A program made the translations under genes and the position numbers. Below the pieces are notes generated by a model. The model did not search any database and had not been told where the DNA came from. It worked only from the letters and a program-made list of their open reading frames with translations. Of a DNA stretch of 64,000 nucleotides, positions 43,034 through 50,917 are shown in pieces (within the stretch, counting starts at the first letter, position 1; every line of letters begins with the position of its first letter). This DNA is from Nitrospira sp. (lineage in GTDB: Bacteria > Nitrospirota > Nitrospiria > Nitrospirales > Nitrospiraceae), in the NCBI GenBank assembly GCA_024998565.1, contig JACOEM010000008.1, positions 179,280 to 243,279 on the forward strand, in the 5' to 3' direction.

Positions 43034-45540
43034 CACACTCCCGCCTCTTTCAACACCTGTCCCGTATACGACCTCTTCACCTTGGCGATTTCTTTCGGCG
43101 GGCCTTCCGCGACGATCTCGCCGCCGCGATCGCCGCCTTCAGGACCGAGGTCGATGATCCAATCGGCATTGCGGATCATGTCGAGATTGTGTTCGATCAC
43201 GAGGACGGTATTGCCGCTCTCGACAAGACGGTCGAGCACGTCCAGCAGTCGTTGAATGTCGGCGAAGTGCAGGCCGGTGGTGGGTTCATCCAGAATATAC
43301 ATGGTGCGGCCGGTGGGACGTTTGGAGAGTTCACGAGAGAGCTTCACGCGTTGGGCTTCGCCGCCCGACAATGTAGTGGCCGACTGCCCTAGCTTGACGT
43401 AATGCAGCCCCACGTCGTGGAGCGTCTGCAACTTCGTCTTGATGTAGGGAATGTTCTCGAAGAACTCCAAGGCGTCGTCCACGGTCATGTTGAGGATGTC
43501 GGCGATGCTCCGGCCCTTGTATTGAATCTCCAGAGTCTCGCGGTTGTACCGCTGCCCCTTGCAGACCTCGCAGGTGACATAGACGTCGGGCAGGAAATGC
43601 ATCTCGATCTTGATAAGGCCGTCGCCCTGGCAGGCTTCGCAACGCCCGCCCTTCACATTGAAGCTATAGCGGCCCGGTTTGTACCCGCGCACGCGCGACT
43701 CCGGCAGGTTGGAGAACAAATCTCGGATGAATGTAAAGAGCCCGGTGTAGGTCGCCGGATTCGATCGGGGCGTGCGGCCGATCGGCGATTGGTCGATGTC
43801 GATGATTTTATCCAGCGCATCGACGCCTTTGAGTTCTTTACACCCGTCGATTTTCGGTTTCTTGTGATAGAGCAACTGCGACAGCGAATGGAACAGCACT
43901 TCGAGCACCAGAGTGCTCTTGCCTGAACCCGACACGCCGGTCACGCAGGTCAACAGGCCCAACGGGATGTTCACGGTCACGCCCTTGAGATTGTGCTTCT
44001 TCGCCCCCACAACGGTTACAAAGCCCTTGGGCTTCCGGGTACGCGGCGGGAGCGAGACCATCTGCTCGCCGCGCAGGTACATTCCGGTGAGCGAGTCGGG
44101 ATTCGCCATCACCTGCTTGGGCGTACCCTGGGCAATGATTCGGCCGCCATGCGTACCGGCGCCCGGCCCCAGGTCGAGAATGTAGTCGGCCGCTTCCATG
44201 GTCTCCGCATCGTGTTCGACCACGATGACGGTGTTGCCGAGATCACGGAGGCGCAGCAGGGTTTGCAGCAGGCGGCGATTGTCCCGCTGATGGAGGCCGA
44301 TCGACGGTTCGTCCAGGATGTACAACACGCCGACCAGGCCGGACCCGATTTGGGTGGCGAGACGAATGCGCTGACCCTCGCCGCCTGAAAGCGTGGCCGC
44401 AGGACGATCCAGCGTCAAATAATCCAAGCCAACATTCACCAGGAAGCCCAGCCGTTCACGAATCTCTTTCAGGATACGATGGGCGATGACGAGTTCGCGT
44501 TCGGTAAATTTGAGTGACGTGAAAAAATCCACCGCTGCCCGCACCGACAACATCGTGACTTCAGCAATCGATTTCTTAGCGATCTTCACCGCCAGACTTT
44601 CCGGCTTGAGCCGCGCCCCGTCGCAGGTTTCGCACCGTTCCAGCAGCGTAAAGTCCTCTTCTTCCGACGCGCCCGGCGTCATGGCATATCCGATACCGTC
44701 GCAGGCCGGACAGGCTCCATGCGGGCTATTGAACGAGAAGATGCGCGGCGTGATCTCCGGGTAACTGACTCCACATTTAATACAAGCCAGCTTTTCACTA
44801 TAGAGATGCACCTTGCCGGTTTCGGACAGAACGCCGACCAAGCCCCCGGCCAGTTTCATGGAAGTTTCGACGGAGTCCGCCACCCGCCGCATCAACGCGT
44901 CACCCGGCTTCATGACCAGTCGATCCACCACGATCTCTATATTGTGTTTCTTCTGCTTATCGAGCGTGATGTCCTCACCGAGATCGACGATCTCCCCGTT
45001 GATCCGGGCCCGCACATAGCCGGCCTTCCGCATCTCCAGCAATTCTTTCCGGTATTCACCCTTCCGCCCGCGCACGATAGGCGAGAGAATCTGGAATTTC
45101 GTCCCTTCCGGTAGTTCACAGATGGCATCCACCATCTGCTGGACGGTCTGCGCGGTGATTTCCTGGCCGCATTGAAAACAGTAGGGATGGCCGACACGGG
45201 CATAGAGGAGCCGCAGGTAGTCGTAGATTTCAGTGACGGTCCCGACAGTTGAACGGGGATTGTGGCTGGTGCTCTTCTGTTCGATGGAAATGGCCGGCGA
45301 GAGCCCCTCAATGGAGTCCACGTCGGGCTTCCCCATCTGTTCGAGAAACTGCCGGGCATAGGCGGAGAGGGACTCGACGTACCTCCGCTGGCCTTCCGCA
45401 TAGATCGTGTCGAACGCCAGGGAGGACTTCCCCGACCCGCTCAAGCCGGTCATGACAACTAGCTTATCCCGCGGAATCTCGACATCGAGATTCTTCAGAT
45501 TGTGCTCACGCGCCCCTTTGATGAGGATGGAATTGCTCAT
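43033..45540 (-). CDS. uvrA: excinuclease ABC subunit A, short form
   Basis: UvrA finds DNA damage and loads UvrB. 835 residues against about 940 in E. coli. It has two ABC ATPase modules: Walker [14 protein letters not shown] and [13 protein letters not shown], signatures [13 protein letters not shown] and [13 protein letters not shown], and Walker [12 protein letters not shown] and [11 protein letters not shown]. The UvrB-binding domain (about 115-240) and zinc modules (CIKC...CPAC; CEAC...CEVC) are present. The deficit lies after CPACDG: about 25 residues separate it from CETCDGARL, where E. coli has over 100, so the insertion domain is missing. The ATG at 45540 gives the usual [18 protein letters not shown] start. 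Confidence 0.95.
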   Translation of the reverse strand: MSNSILIKGAREHNLKNLDVEIPRDKLVVMTGLSGSGKSSLAFDTIYAEGQRRYVESLSAYARQFLEQMGKPDVDSIEGLSPAISIEQKSTSHNPRSTVGTVTEIYDYLRLLYARVGHPYCFQCGQEITAQTVQQMVDAICELPEGTKFQILSPIVRGRKGEYRKELLEMRKAGYVRARINGEIVDLGEDITLDKQKKHNIEIVVDRLVMKPGDALMRRVADSVETSMKLAGGLVGVLSETGKVHLYSEKLACIKCGVSYPEITPRIFSFNSPHGACPACDGIGYAMTPGASEEEDFTLLERCETCDGARLKPESLAVKIAKKSIAEVTMLSVRAAVDFFTSLKFTERELVIAHRILKEIRERLGFLVNVGLDYLTLDRPAATLSGGEGQRIRLATQIGSGLVGVLYILDEPSIGLHQRDNRRLLQTLLRLRDLGNTVIVVEHDAETMEAADYILDLGPGAGTHGGRIIAQGTPKQVMANPDSLTGMYLRGEQMVSLPPRTRKPKGFVTVVGAKKHNLKGVTVNIPLGLLTCVTGVSGSGKSTLVLEVLFHSLSQLLYHKKPKIDGCKELKGVDALDKIIDIDQSPIGRTPRSNPATYTGLFTFIRDLFSNLPESRVRGYKPGRYSFNVKGGRCEACQGDGLIKIEMHFLPDVYVTCEVCKGQRYNRETLEIQYKGRSIADILNMTVDDALEFFENIPYIKTKLQTLHDVGLHYVKLGQSATTLSGGEAQRVKLSRELSKRPTGRTMYILDEPTTGLHFADIQRLLDVLDRLVESGNTVLVIEHNLDMIRNADWIIDLGPEGGDRGGEIVAEGPPKEIAKVKRSYTGQVLKEAGV

Positions 45541-45555
45541 AAGCGCGGGATTATA
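45541..45555 (-). promoter_or_regulatory. -10-like TATAAT just upstream of uvrA
   Basis: On the minus strand TATAAT occupies 45555-45550, ten bases before the uvrA ATG, so the message would have a leader of only a few bases. No good -35 hexamer and no LexA-type box are seen, and no Shine-Dalgarno lies in between. Confidence 0.4.
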
Positions 45556-45745
45556 CCACGCCGTCGCGCGAGTCTCGGCATTCAACCACCGTGACGTTGA
45601 CGCCGATGCCGGCAAGACCGTCAAAATATCGACGCGCCCTTACAGCACAGACCGGAAGGGATTTCAGTTTTCCAGAGATGTGCCGATAGGGAACTGCGGG
45701 AGCCTTCACCCCGACCCACAACCACCCACGATTTCGACGGCCGCT

Positions 45746-46537
45746 ATGCATGACGTGCTGAGCCTCTTTAAGCGGAACATCAATCAACTGTTCGGGATTA
45801 CGGTCGATATCCTCAACGTCGGCCGCTCTCTCCAGCAGCTGTCGCTGTCCATGCAAATTCTTGCCAATAACGGCGTGGTCCAAGCGGCCAAAATCCCCGG
45901 TGGAAAAGGCCGGCCCATGCTGGCACTGGTCGAAATCCTCAACAACACCCCCAAAGAAATCCGGCCGGAAGTGGAAGCCCTGGAGCATCTCTGTGCGGGA
46001 CTGGCCAAGGTCACCGCCAGCAGTTCGAATATTGTCTGGCGCTACCACCAATTGATTGCGAGCCTCCTCTCGGCGATGGCGCATGCGCAACCGACCGCAG
46101 CCTCGAAACATCTGGAGACTTTGTCTCACCTCCGGTTTACCACGGCGGCGGATGTGACGCAGTTGATGCACCATCCGGCCTTTGCGGACGCCGGGGCACT
46201 CGAACGTGACAATCGTGCTTACATCGTCAACCTGTGCCAGACCAACCTCACCGAACTGCATGAGCGGCTCAAAGAGGCGCTGCGCTGTCTGGGTGAAACC
46301 CAGCAGGCCCTAGGCGGGCTGAAAACGATCGGACTTACCGCGCGCTATATGGCCTTCTGTATCTCCTCGGAAGCGGCCGGATTGGCCGAAGCAGAAGCCA
46401 ACTTCAAGAACCTGGCAACGGAAATTACCCATGTCGTGGACGATCTGGATGCGAAAACCCGCTCCATGAAAGAAGCCATCGAGCACGGGCAGGAGCTCTT
46501 AGAACTGCTGCTGAAAGGGCACACCTATGCAAAGTAA
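45746..46537 (+). CDS. helical protein paired with an ODP-like sensor (chemoreceptor-like)
   Basis: A 263-residue, almost wholly helical protein with no signal peptide and no membrane segment. Heptad-like stretches (LGGLKTIGLTARYMAFCISS, ITHVVDDLDAKTRSMKEAIE) and the phrase SLSMQILANNGVVQAAK recall the signalling helices of methyl-accepting chemotaxis proteins, but the conserved hairpin tip is not found. Its end overlaps the next gene by 11 bases. In other bacteria the oxygen-binding diiron ODP proteins are partnered with soluble chemoreceptors, which fits this pair. The start at 45746 is favoured; the frame is open upstream over the uvrA start but that part looks non-coding. Confidence 0.55.
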   Translation: MHDVLSLFKRNINQLFGITVDILNVGRSLQQLSLSMQILANNGVVQAAKIPGGKGRPMLALVEILNNTPKEIRPEVEALEHLCAGLAKVTASSSNIVWRYHQLIASLLSAMAHAQPTAASKHLETLSHLRFTTAADVTQLMHHPAFADAGALERDNRAYIVNLCQTNLTELHERLKEALRCLGETQQALGGLKTIGLTARYMAFCISSEAAGLAEAEANFKNLATEITHVVDDLDAKTRSMKEAIEHGQELLELLLKGHTYAK

Positions 46538-47306
46538 AGTCTTGTATAACCAGGACGGACACCAGTGGATCGTGATCGGCCGCGATCCCGAAAAGGACAG
46601 TCACGTCATCGATACGAATGAGTACGTGATCATCAATCGCGGCCATGCCATGCTGCTGGACCCGGGCGGCATTCAGATCTTCCCCCAAGTCCTCTCGGAA
46701 CTCGCCAAATATGTGCGCATGCAGGACATCCGCGTCATCTTTGCCAGCCACCAGGACCCGGATATCTGTTCGTCGCTGGCCATGTGGCTGGATCTGAACC
46801 CCGCGATCAAGACCTATTGCTCCTGGCTCTGGACAGGATTTGTCAGCCATTTCAGCACCGGCGAGGTCATCACGTTGAACCCGATTCCCGACCAGGGGAT
46901 GCGCATCAGGATCGGCGATCAAGGACCGGAAGTTGAAGCCGTTCCGGCCCACTACTGCCACTCCTCAGGCAATTTTTCTCTCTACGATCCGACTGCGGGT
47001 ATCCTGTTCTCAGGGGACATCGGCGGCGCCCTGGTCCCGGATCACCATGCCAGCCTGGTCGTCACCGATTTCGAGCAGCACGTCCAATATATGCGCGGGT
47101 TTCACCTGCGCTGGATGCCGTCCACCGTCGCCCTGCGCGGGTGGACACAACGGGTCCGCGCCATCAAGCCCCGCATGATCTGTCCGCAGCACGGCTCGAT
47201 CTTCGAAGGCGAGATGGTCGGCAAGCTGCTGAACTGGCTGGACAGCCTGGAAGTGGGTCAGTGGAAGGACAGTGCCGCCAAGACCGACACGTGCGCGGCG
47301 GCCTGA
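46527..47306 (+). CDS. ODP-like MBL-fold diiron protein
   Basis: A 259-residue metallo-beta-lactamase-fold protein of the FprA/ODP (oxygen-binding diiron) type. Metal ligands are visible: FASHQDPDICSS (H-x-D-x-D in place of H-x-E-x-D-H), His in AHYCHSSGNFSLYDP, Asp in LFSGDIGGAL and His in ICPQHGSIFEG. There is no flavodoxin domain, so it is unlikely to be a full flavodiiron reductase and more likely a sensor for oxygen or NO. Its start overlaps the end of the helical, chemoreceptor-like gene by 11 bases, so the two are translated together. Confidence 0.75.
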   Translation: MQSKVLYNQDGHQWIVIGRDPEKDSHVIDTNEYVIINRGHAMLLDPGGIQIFPQVLSELAKYVRMQDIRVIFASHQDPDICSSLAMWLDLNPAIKTYCSWLWTGFVSHFSTGEVITLNPIPDQGMRIRIGDQGPEVEAVPAHYCHSSGNFSLYDPTAGILFSGDIGGALVPDHHASLVVTDFEQHVQYMRGFHLRWMPSTVALRGWTQRVRAIKPRMICPQHGSIFEGEMVGKLLNWLDSLEVGQWKDSAAKTDTCAAA

Positions 47307-47317
47307 TCGCGAATAGC

Positions 47318-47349
47318 GCACCGATCTCAGCGAAAGCTGAGATCGGTGC
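47318..47349. terminator. strong bidirectional terminator hairpin
   Basis: GCACCGATCTCAGC (47318-47331) pairs perfectly with GCTGAGATCGGTGC (47336-47349) around a GAAA tetraloop. It lies between the stop of the ODP-like gene and the stop of the convergent HepT gene. No long U-tract is present, but stem and position suit a bidirectional terminator. Confidence 0.7.
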
Positions 47350-47364
47350 ACAGAGGGTTGAATT

Positions 47365-47703
47365 TCAGTGGTCTGCCAAAATCTGTCTCATCTGACGTTC
47401 CAGTGGAGACAGCTTCTGCTGGAGAATATCCCAGACAATCTCGACATCGATTCCGAAGTATTCATGAACAAGAATGTCTCTGACACCCGCAATTTTCTTC
47501 CATTCCACTAAAGGGTAGCGGGTTCGGACTTCTTCTGGAATCTTCTTGACCGCCTCACCGATTACTTCGAGATTACGAATCACCGCATCGAACGTCTTCT
47601 CGTCCTGAGAAAACGTTTCCCGATCAAGGCCCACCGTAAATCGCTTAATCTTCTCGATCGCCCCAATGATGTCATCAGCGTAAACTTTATAATCCCGCGG
47701 CAT
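47365..47703 (-). CDS. hepT: HepT-like toxin (DUF86 ribonuclease)
   Basis: A 112-residue HEPN-type toxin. The catalytic R-x4-H-x-Y motif is seen in VRDILVHEYFGIDVEIVWDI. The family layout (YADDIIGAIEKIKRFTVG, NLEVIGEAVKKIPEEVRTRY) is clear. Start 47703 has gagagg seven bases upstream; the frame is open 18 codons further. It overlaps the preceding MntA gene by 17 bases, the usual arrangement of the MntA/HepT toxin-antitoxin module, in which the antitoxin adenylylates the toxin tyrosine. Confidence 0.9.
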   Translation of the reverse strand: MPRDYKVYADDIIGAIEKIKRFTVGLDRETFSQDEKTFDAVIRNLEVIGEAVKKIPEEVRTRYPLVEWKKIAGVRDILVHEYFGIDVEIVWDILQQKLSPLERQMRQILADH

Positions 47704-47986
47704 GAACTGCCTCTCGTAAGATCGCTCCTCGCAGCCGAGGCTTAATTGTGCTCTCAAGCACCAGATCTACGCGACACCCGAAAAGACTCTCCAGAAAGGC
47801 CTTCACGTTCATATATCCATCGAAGGATTTCTTGTCGAACTGAACGACGAAATCAAGATCGCTTGCTGACGTGGCATCCCCACGGGCGACGGACCCGAAC
47901 AAACCCAGGCTTCGGACACCGTAGGCATGGAGGGCGTGGCGATTCGCTTCCAGTACTTTCAGCACTTCATCCCGTGTGGTCTTCAT
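47687..47986 (-). CDS. mntA: MntA-like nucleotidyltransferase antitoxin
   Basis: A 99-residue minimal nucleotidyltransferase. The G-S-x10-D-x-D motif is intact in LGLFGSVARGDATSASDLDF. Members of this family neutralise HepT by AMP transfer to the tyrosine of its active site. It precedes and overlaps the HepT gene by 17 bases. The Shine-Dalgarno is weak. The pair sits at the edge of an accessory island. Confidence 0.9.
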   Translation of the reverse strand: MKTTRDEVLKVLEANRHALHAYGVRSLGLFGSVARGDATSASDLDFVVQFDKKSFDGYMNVKAFLESLFGCRVDLVLESTIKPRLRGAILREAVHAAGL

Positions 47987-48071
47987 GCCTGGCCTCGTAT
48001 CTTCAACATCAACTAAGTGAGCTTCATTGTAGCGGCGAACCGCTCCTTAGAGAAAGCCTAATCCTGAATCA

Positions 48072-48160
48072 ACACAACCACTTCTTGCCAGGGATCTCGA
48101 TATTGATGTTCTTCAGATAGTGATCACGCGTCCCTTTTGATGATGGAATGGCTGATAAGG
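48072..48160 (-). pseudogene. relic of a uvrA 5' end
   Basis: On the minus strand this stretch decodes, with one frameshift, to SHSIIKRDA then RDHYLKNINIEIPGKKWL, matching the start of UvrA ([26 protein letters not shown]) seen at 45540. The ATG is ATC, and stops follow. At the nucleotide level it aligns with the intact uvrA start nearby but is clearly diverged. It is a decayed fragment, not a gene. Confidence 0.7.
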
Positions 48161-48171
48161 GGCGGGCTGTT

Positions 48172-48193
48172 CAAATAAAGACCGACTTATTTG
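48172..48193. terminator. A/T-rich hairpin after the PIN-like gene
   Basis: CAAATAA (48172-48178) pairs with TTATTTG (48187-48193), loop eight bases, immediately past the stop of the minus-strand PIN-like gene. Confidence 0.4.
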
Positions 48194-48198
48194 TTCGA

Positions 48199-49056
48199 TC
48201 ACCGCAATGCAGTCACCGCCTCAAGCTCATCAACCAGTTCGTCAACCTGAGGTCGGTAATACACCTTCGGCCGATGGCCCTGCCAGGGGAGGTTCTCCAC
48301 ACGCCGCTTCCAGTGTTTATCCAGCGTGATCAGGCTGCCATAGGCAGAGGCCAACACCGCATGGCAAAAGTCCAACCCATCGTTTTTCTTGCATTGAAAT
48401 GCTTTTGCTTGGAGAACGAGCATGCGGAGAAGCTGGGTCAGAACGAACGTTGCCGGTCGCCGATGGTCAAGGGGCAAAGATGGGGCTTCACGGGCTAGCG
48501 CTGACGGATTCTTATCGTAGTCGTCGCGAAGCTGTTTCAGAAGGCTGCAAAACATGCGATCTATCTCGACCGCATTGCGGCGAATATCATCACGATGTTC
48601 CTGTACCCAGTCCAGCACCGAGCCTAAACGAAAAAACGAGTCGGCAGACAAGTTCAAGACTGTGCGGCCCTCCGGTGAGAGATCATAGGTGCGCTCGCGA
48701 AAGTATGCCTCCATGAAAGTTTCGGAAACCGCAGCTTGGTCGGAAATTCCGGCAGCTTCTCGCCGGACAACTTTCCAAGGGTTCAGCTCCAACGGAGTCC
48801 AATGCGGCCCTACCCCATCAAGAAAATTCCTGATCGCTGCTGCGGTGTCTCCTGCAGTTCCAGCTATTTCTAGAGCATTGGTCAAAGAAAATAGGAGATC
48901 GCCTCCCTCCCGAAGGGCGCGCAGAAACCGTTGTCGACGACATTCTGATCCCTTGGCAAGGTCGATCAGTGAGTCAGTGTCCAGATACACCCCGAATCGA
49001 CCGTTCAATTCGGCAACGCAAAGCACTGAACCGTTCTCTACAGTAACCTTAATCAT
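48199..49056 (-). CDS. PIN-like domain protein
   Basis: A 285-residue protein. The N-terminus has VYLDTDSLIDLAKGSE, and the C-terminus NDGLDFCHAVLASAYGSLIT then LDKHWKRR; these give the spaced acidic residues of a PIN-type nuclease fold. The centre is helical and not recognised. Such proteins often act as RNases in toxin-antitoxin or defence loci. The start is taken as ATG 49056, 21 bp after the stop of the upstream T5orf172 gene; the frame is open to 49116 inside that gene. Base use looks more A/T-rich than the core genes. No antitoxin partner is obvious. Confidence 0.6.
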   Translation of the reverse strand: MIKVTVENGSVLCVAELNGRFGVYLDTDSLIDLAKGSECRRQRFLRALREGGDLLFSLTNALEIAGTAGDTAAAIRNFLDGVGPHWTPLELNPWKVVRREAAGISDQAAVSETFMEAYFRERTYDLSPEGRTVLNLSADSFFRLGSVLDWVQEHRDDIRRNAVEIDRMFCSLLKQLRDDYDKNPSALAREAPSLPLDHRRPATFVLTQLLRMLVLQAKAFQCKKNDGLDFCHAVLASAYGSLITLDKHWKRRVENLPWQGHRPKVYYRPQVDELVDELEAVTALR

Positions 49057-49076
49057 GCACCAGGCCCATTGGATAC

Positions 49077-49856
49077 TCAGCTTTGGTGAGAAAACTCTGT
49101 CCGGCAAGCCGGACATTTAACCATTAACTTTTTCCCTCTCGGGATTCGAAGGTTCTGGCCACACTTCTGGCAAGAAACCACGAGATAACTCCTGACTGCT
49201 GAGAGTTCTTCGTCTCGCTGCTTCAGGATTGCACGATAGCCATCAGAAGATCTCTGATAGTCCCGATGCCATGTCCTACCCATTAGCCCTCCTATGGTGC
49301 CAACGACGAGGGACCAGAAGGCAGTCGCACTATCCGAAAGTTTCGGAGCAAACCCGGCCAAGACAAACAGAGAAACCACCATTCCTGCAGTGATGTAGCC
49401 CCAAGCTGACTGTTCCGGAAACGCCTGTTGCAATCGTTGTTCGTATGTAGCCGAAATCTGCTGTTCCCGATCTTGCCACATAACCTCGGTACGCTCTTGA
49501 TTCCTCCGTTCCTCGTCTTGTTGTCGACGGAATTGTTCGGCCTTTTGACGATCAGCACGCTTAAAGGACTCAAGGATCGCCCTATCTCCCACAATTCGCT
49601 GAATTGCCGAAATTGCGAACTCAGGAGTACATCGAAACCACTCCCTCCCCTCACGGTATTCAGAAAGTTCTCTGTGAACTTGCTGCTCCACCACCCTCGG
49701 CTGCTCAACCAAGACTTCGTAATCAACAACGTAAGGATGCGGAGCTCCTGTGTGTTTGAGCTCGGATGCCCTCAGATCTGGGTCTTTAGTGGAAAACCCA
49801 ACCTTGACCACCTCAGGCATAGCTTGGTTGGAGATGATGTAGACCCAGCCTTTCAC
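49077..49856 (-). CDS. T5orf172 (GIY-YIG-type) membrane protein with zinc ribbon
   Basis: A 259-residue protein with three parts. Residues 1-85 form a T5orf172 domain of the GIY-YIG superfamily (KGWVYIISNQAMPEVVKVGF, ELKHTGAPHPYVVDYEVLV, ending in EWFRCT). A charged coiled coil follows (KAEQFRRQQDEERRNQERTE), then two hydrophobic helices (GYITAGMVVSLFVLAGFA, AFWSLVVGTIGGLMG) and a C-terminal zinc ribbon with CQKCG and VKCPACRTEF. The GTG at 49856 is chosen over GTG 49880 because ggag lies nine bases upstream and the domain starts there. The A/T-rich composition suggests horizontal acquisition. It may be a membrane-tethered nuclease in defence; function unproven. Confidence 0.7.
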   Translation of the reverse strand: MKGWVYIISNQAMPEVVKVGFSTKDPDLRASELKHTGAPHPYVVDYEVLVEQPRVVEQQVHRELSEYREGREWFRCTPEFAISAIQRIVGDRAILESFKRADRQKAEQFRRQQDEERRNQERTEVMWQDREQQISATYEQRLQQAFPEQSAWGYITAGMVVSLFVLAGFAPKLSDSATAFWSLVVGTIGGLMGRTWHRDYQRSSDGYRAILKQRDEELSAVRSYLVVSCQKCGQNLRIPRGKKLMVKCPACRTEFSHQS

Positions 49857-50044
49857 AATGCATGACTCCAGATGTCGCACCCAGCTTGGTCTTGTTCAAC
49901 TCTGTGCTTCAGGCTTACCATCTTTTTTGGCCTCAGAGTCGACAATTTCTTTCATTTCGGTATTTGTTGCAAGCCTCCTTCTCCTCATCCACTACCCTGC
50001 CGCCGACCTTGACAACAGGCAAAAGCGGGTGCTACCACCCTCCC

Positions 50045-50821
50045 ATGGTGCGGGCGGAACGATCTTCCATACATGATCAGCCGGAAGGGGCGGCAAAGGC
50101 CGTCTCAACGTGGTCCGGGCAGGCGCGTGAACAGGCCGTCCAACGGATGTTCACCGCGATCGCGGGCGTCTATGATCTCAACAACACCCTGCTGAGTTTC
50201 GGCCTCCATCACCATTGGAAGCGCCTCACGGCTTCGTATGTGCCCACCGTGACGAACGGACGCGCACTTGATATCGGCGCCGGCACGGCGGATCTCGCCC
50301 TCTTGATTGAACCCAAAATGGGCGAACAGGGCCACGTCATCGCCTCCGATTTGAACCATGCGATGTTGGCGGAAGGACTGAGGAAAGTCACCGGACGCGG
50401 GCTCCGCGACCGGATTACCTGCCTGCAGGCCAATGCCGAGCAGCTGGGCTTCCCTGATGAGACCTTCCATGCCGTGACCACCGGCTTCTGCATGCGCAAC
50501 GTGGGCAACCTGACGCAGGCGTTCACGGAAATCCGTCGGGTGCTACGGCCGGGCGGTCGATTCGTCTGCCTGGAGTTTTCACGACCGGCCTATGGCTGGC
50601 TGCGCGGCCTCTATGATTGGTATTCGTTTCGTCTACTTCCCTGGATCGGCACCAAGGTCGCACGAGACCGGACTGGGGTCTACGAATACCTCCCGGCGTC
50701 GATCCGCACCTTTCCCGATCAGGAGCGGCTGGCCACCCTGCTACGCGAAGCCGGATTTCGCCAGGTGGAGTACCGGAACCTCACCGGGGGCATTGTCGCC
50801 ATCCACGTAGCCACCAAATAG
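50045..50821 (+). CDS. ubiE: demethylmenaquinone/ubiquinone methyltransferase (UbiE/MenG family)
   Basis: A 258-residue SAM-dependent C-methyltransferase acting in the last steps of menaquinone or ubiquinone synthesis. Family signatures: VQRMFTAIAGVYDLNNTLLS at the N-terminus, ALDIGAGTADLAL (SAM-binding GxGxG-like loop), DETFHAVTTGFCMRNVGNL and FRQVEYRNLTGGIVAIH at the end. The start at 50045 (MVRAERSSIHDQPEG) is chosen because the upstream 61 codons, though open, do not resemble the family. Menaquinone is the more likely product in this kind of organism. Confidence 0.88.
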   Translation: MVRAERSSIHDQPEGAAKAVSTWSGQAREQAVQRMFTAIAGVYDLNNTLLSFGLHHHWKRLTASYVPTVTNGRALDIGAGTADLALLIEPKMGEQGHVIASDLNHAMLAEGLRKVTGRGLRDRITCLQANAEQLGFPDETFHAVTTGFCMRNVGNLTQAFTEIRRVLRPGGRFVCLEFSRPAYGWLRGLYDWYSFRLLPWIGTKVARDRTGVYEYLPASIRTFPDQERLATLLREAGFRQVEYRNLTGGIVAIHVATK

Positions 50822-50843
50822 AAGGAGCCGATGGCTAATGGCG

Positions 50844-50904
50844 TATAGCGTATAGTTCAGAGTACCCACGATTTAATGCCATCAGCTATTTGCCATACGC
50901 TATA
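50844..50904. repeat. inverted pair within the second intergenic repeat
   Basis: TATAGCGTAT (50844-50853) pairs with ATACGCTATA (50895-50904), loop 41 bases, spanning the gap between ubiE and the radical SAM gene. Confidence 0.5.
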
Positions 50905-50917
50905 AGCTCTTCGCTCC
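50878..50917 (+). repeat. intergenic repeat, copy B (start-codon adjacent)
   Basis: Matches the unit at 6557-6593 at 31 of 37 aligned positions, sharing GCCATCAGCTAT and GCTATAAGCTC, and also ends at the ATG of the next gene (50918). Confidence 0.6.

Noticed and set aside
42810..43157. Open frames inside the MITE-like region
   Set aside because: They run across the inverted repeat into antisense uvrA and have no ribosome binding site or protein-like composition.
45407..45745. Upstream extension of the helical ODP-partner gene
   Set aside because: Lies over the uvrA start on the other strand and does not look like the rest of the protein.
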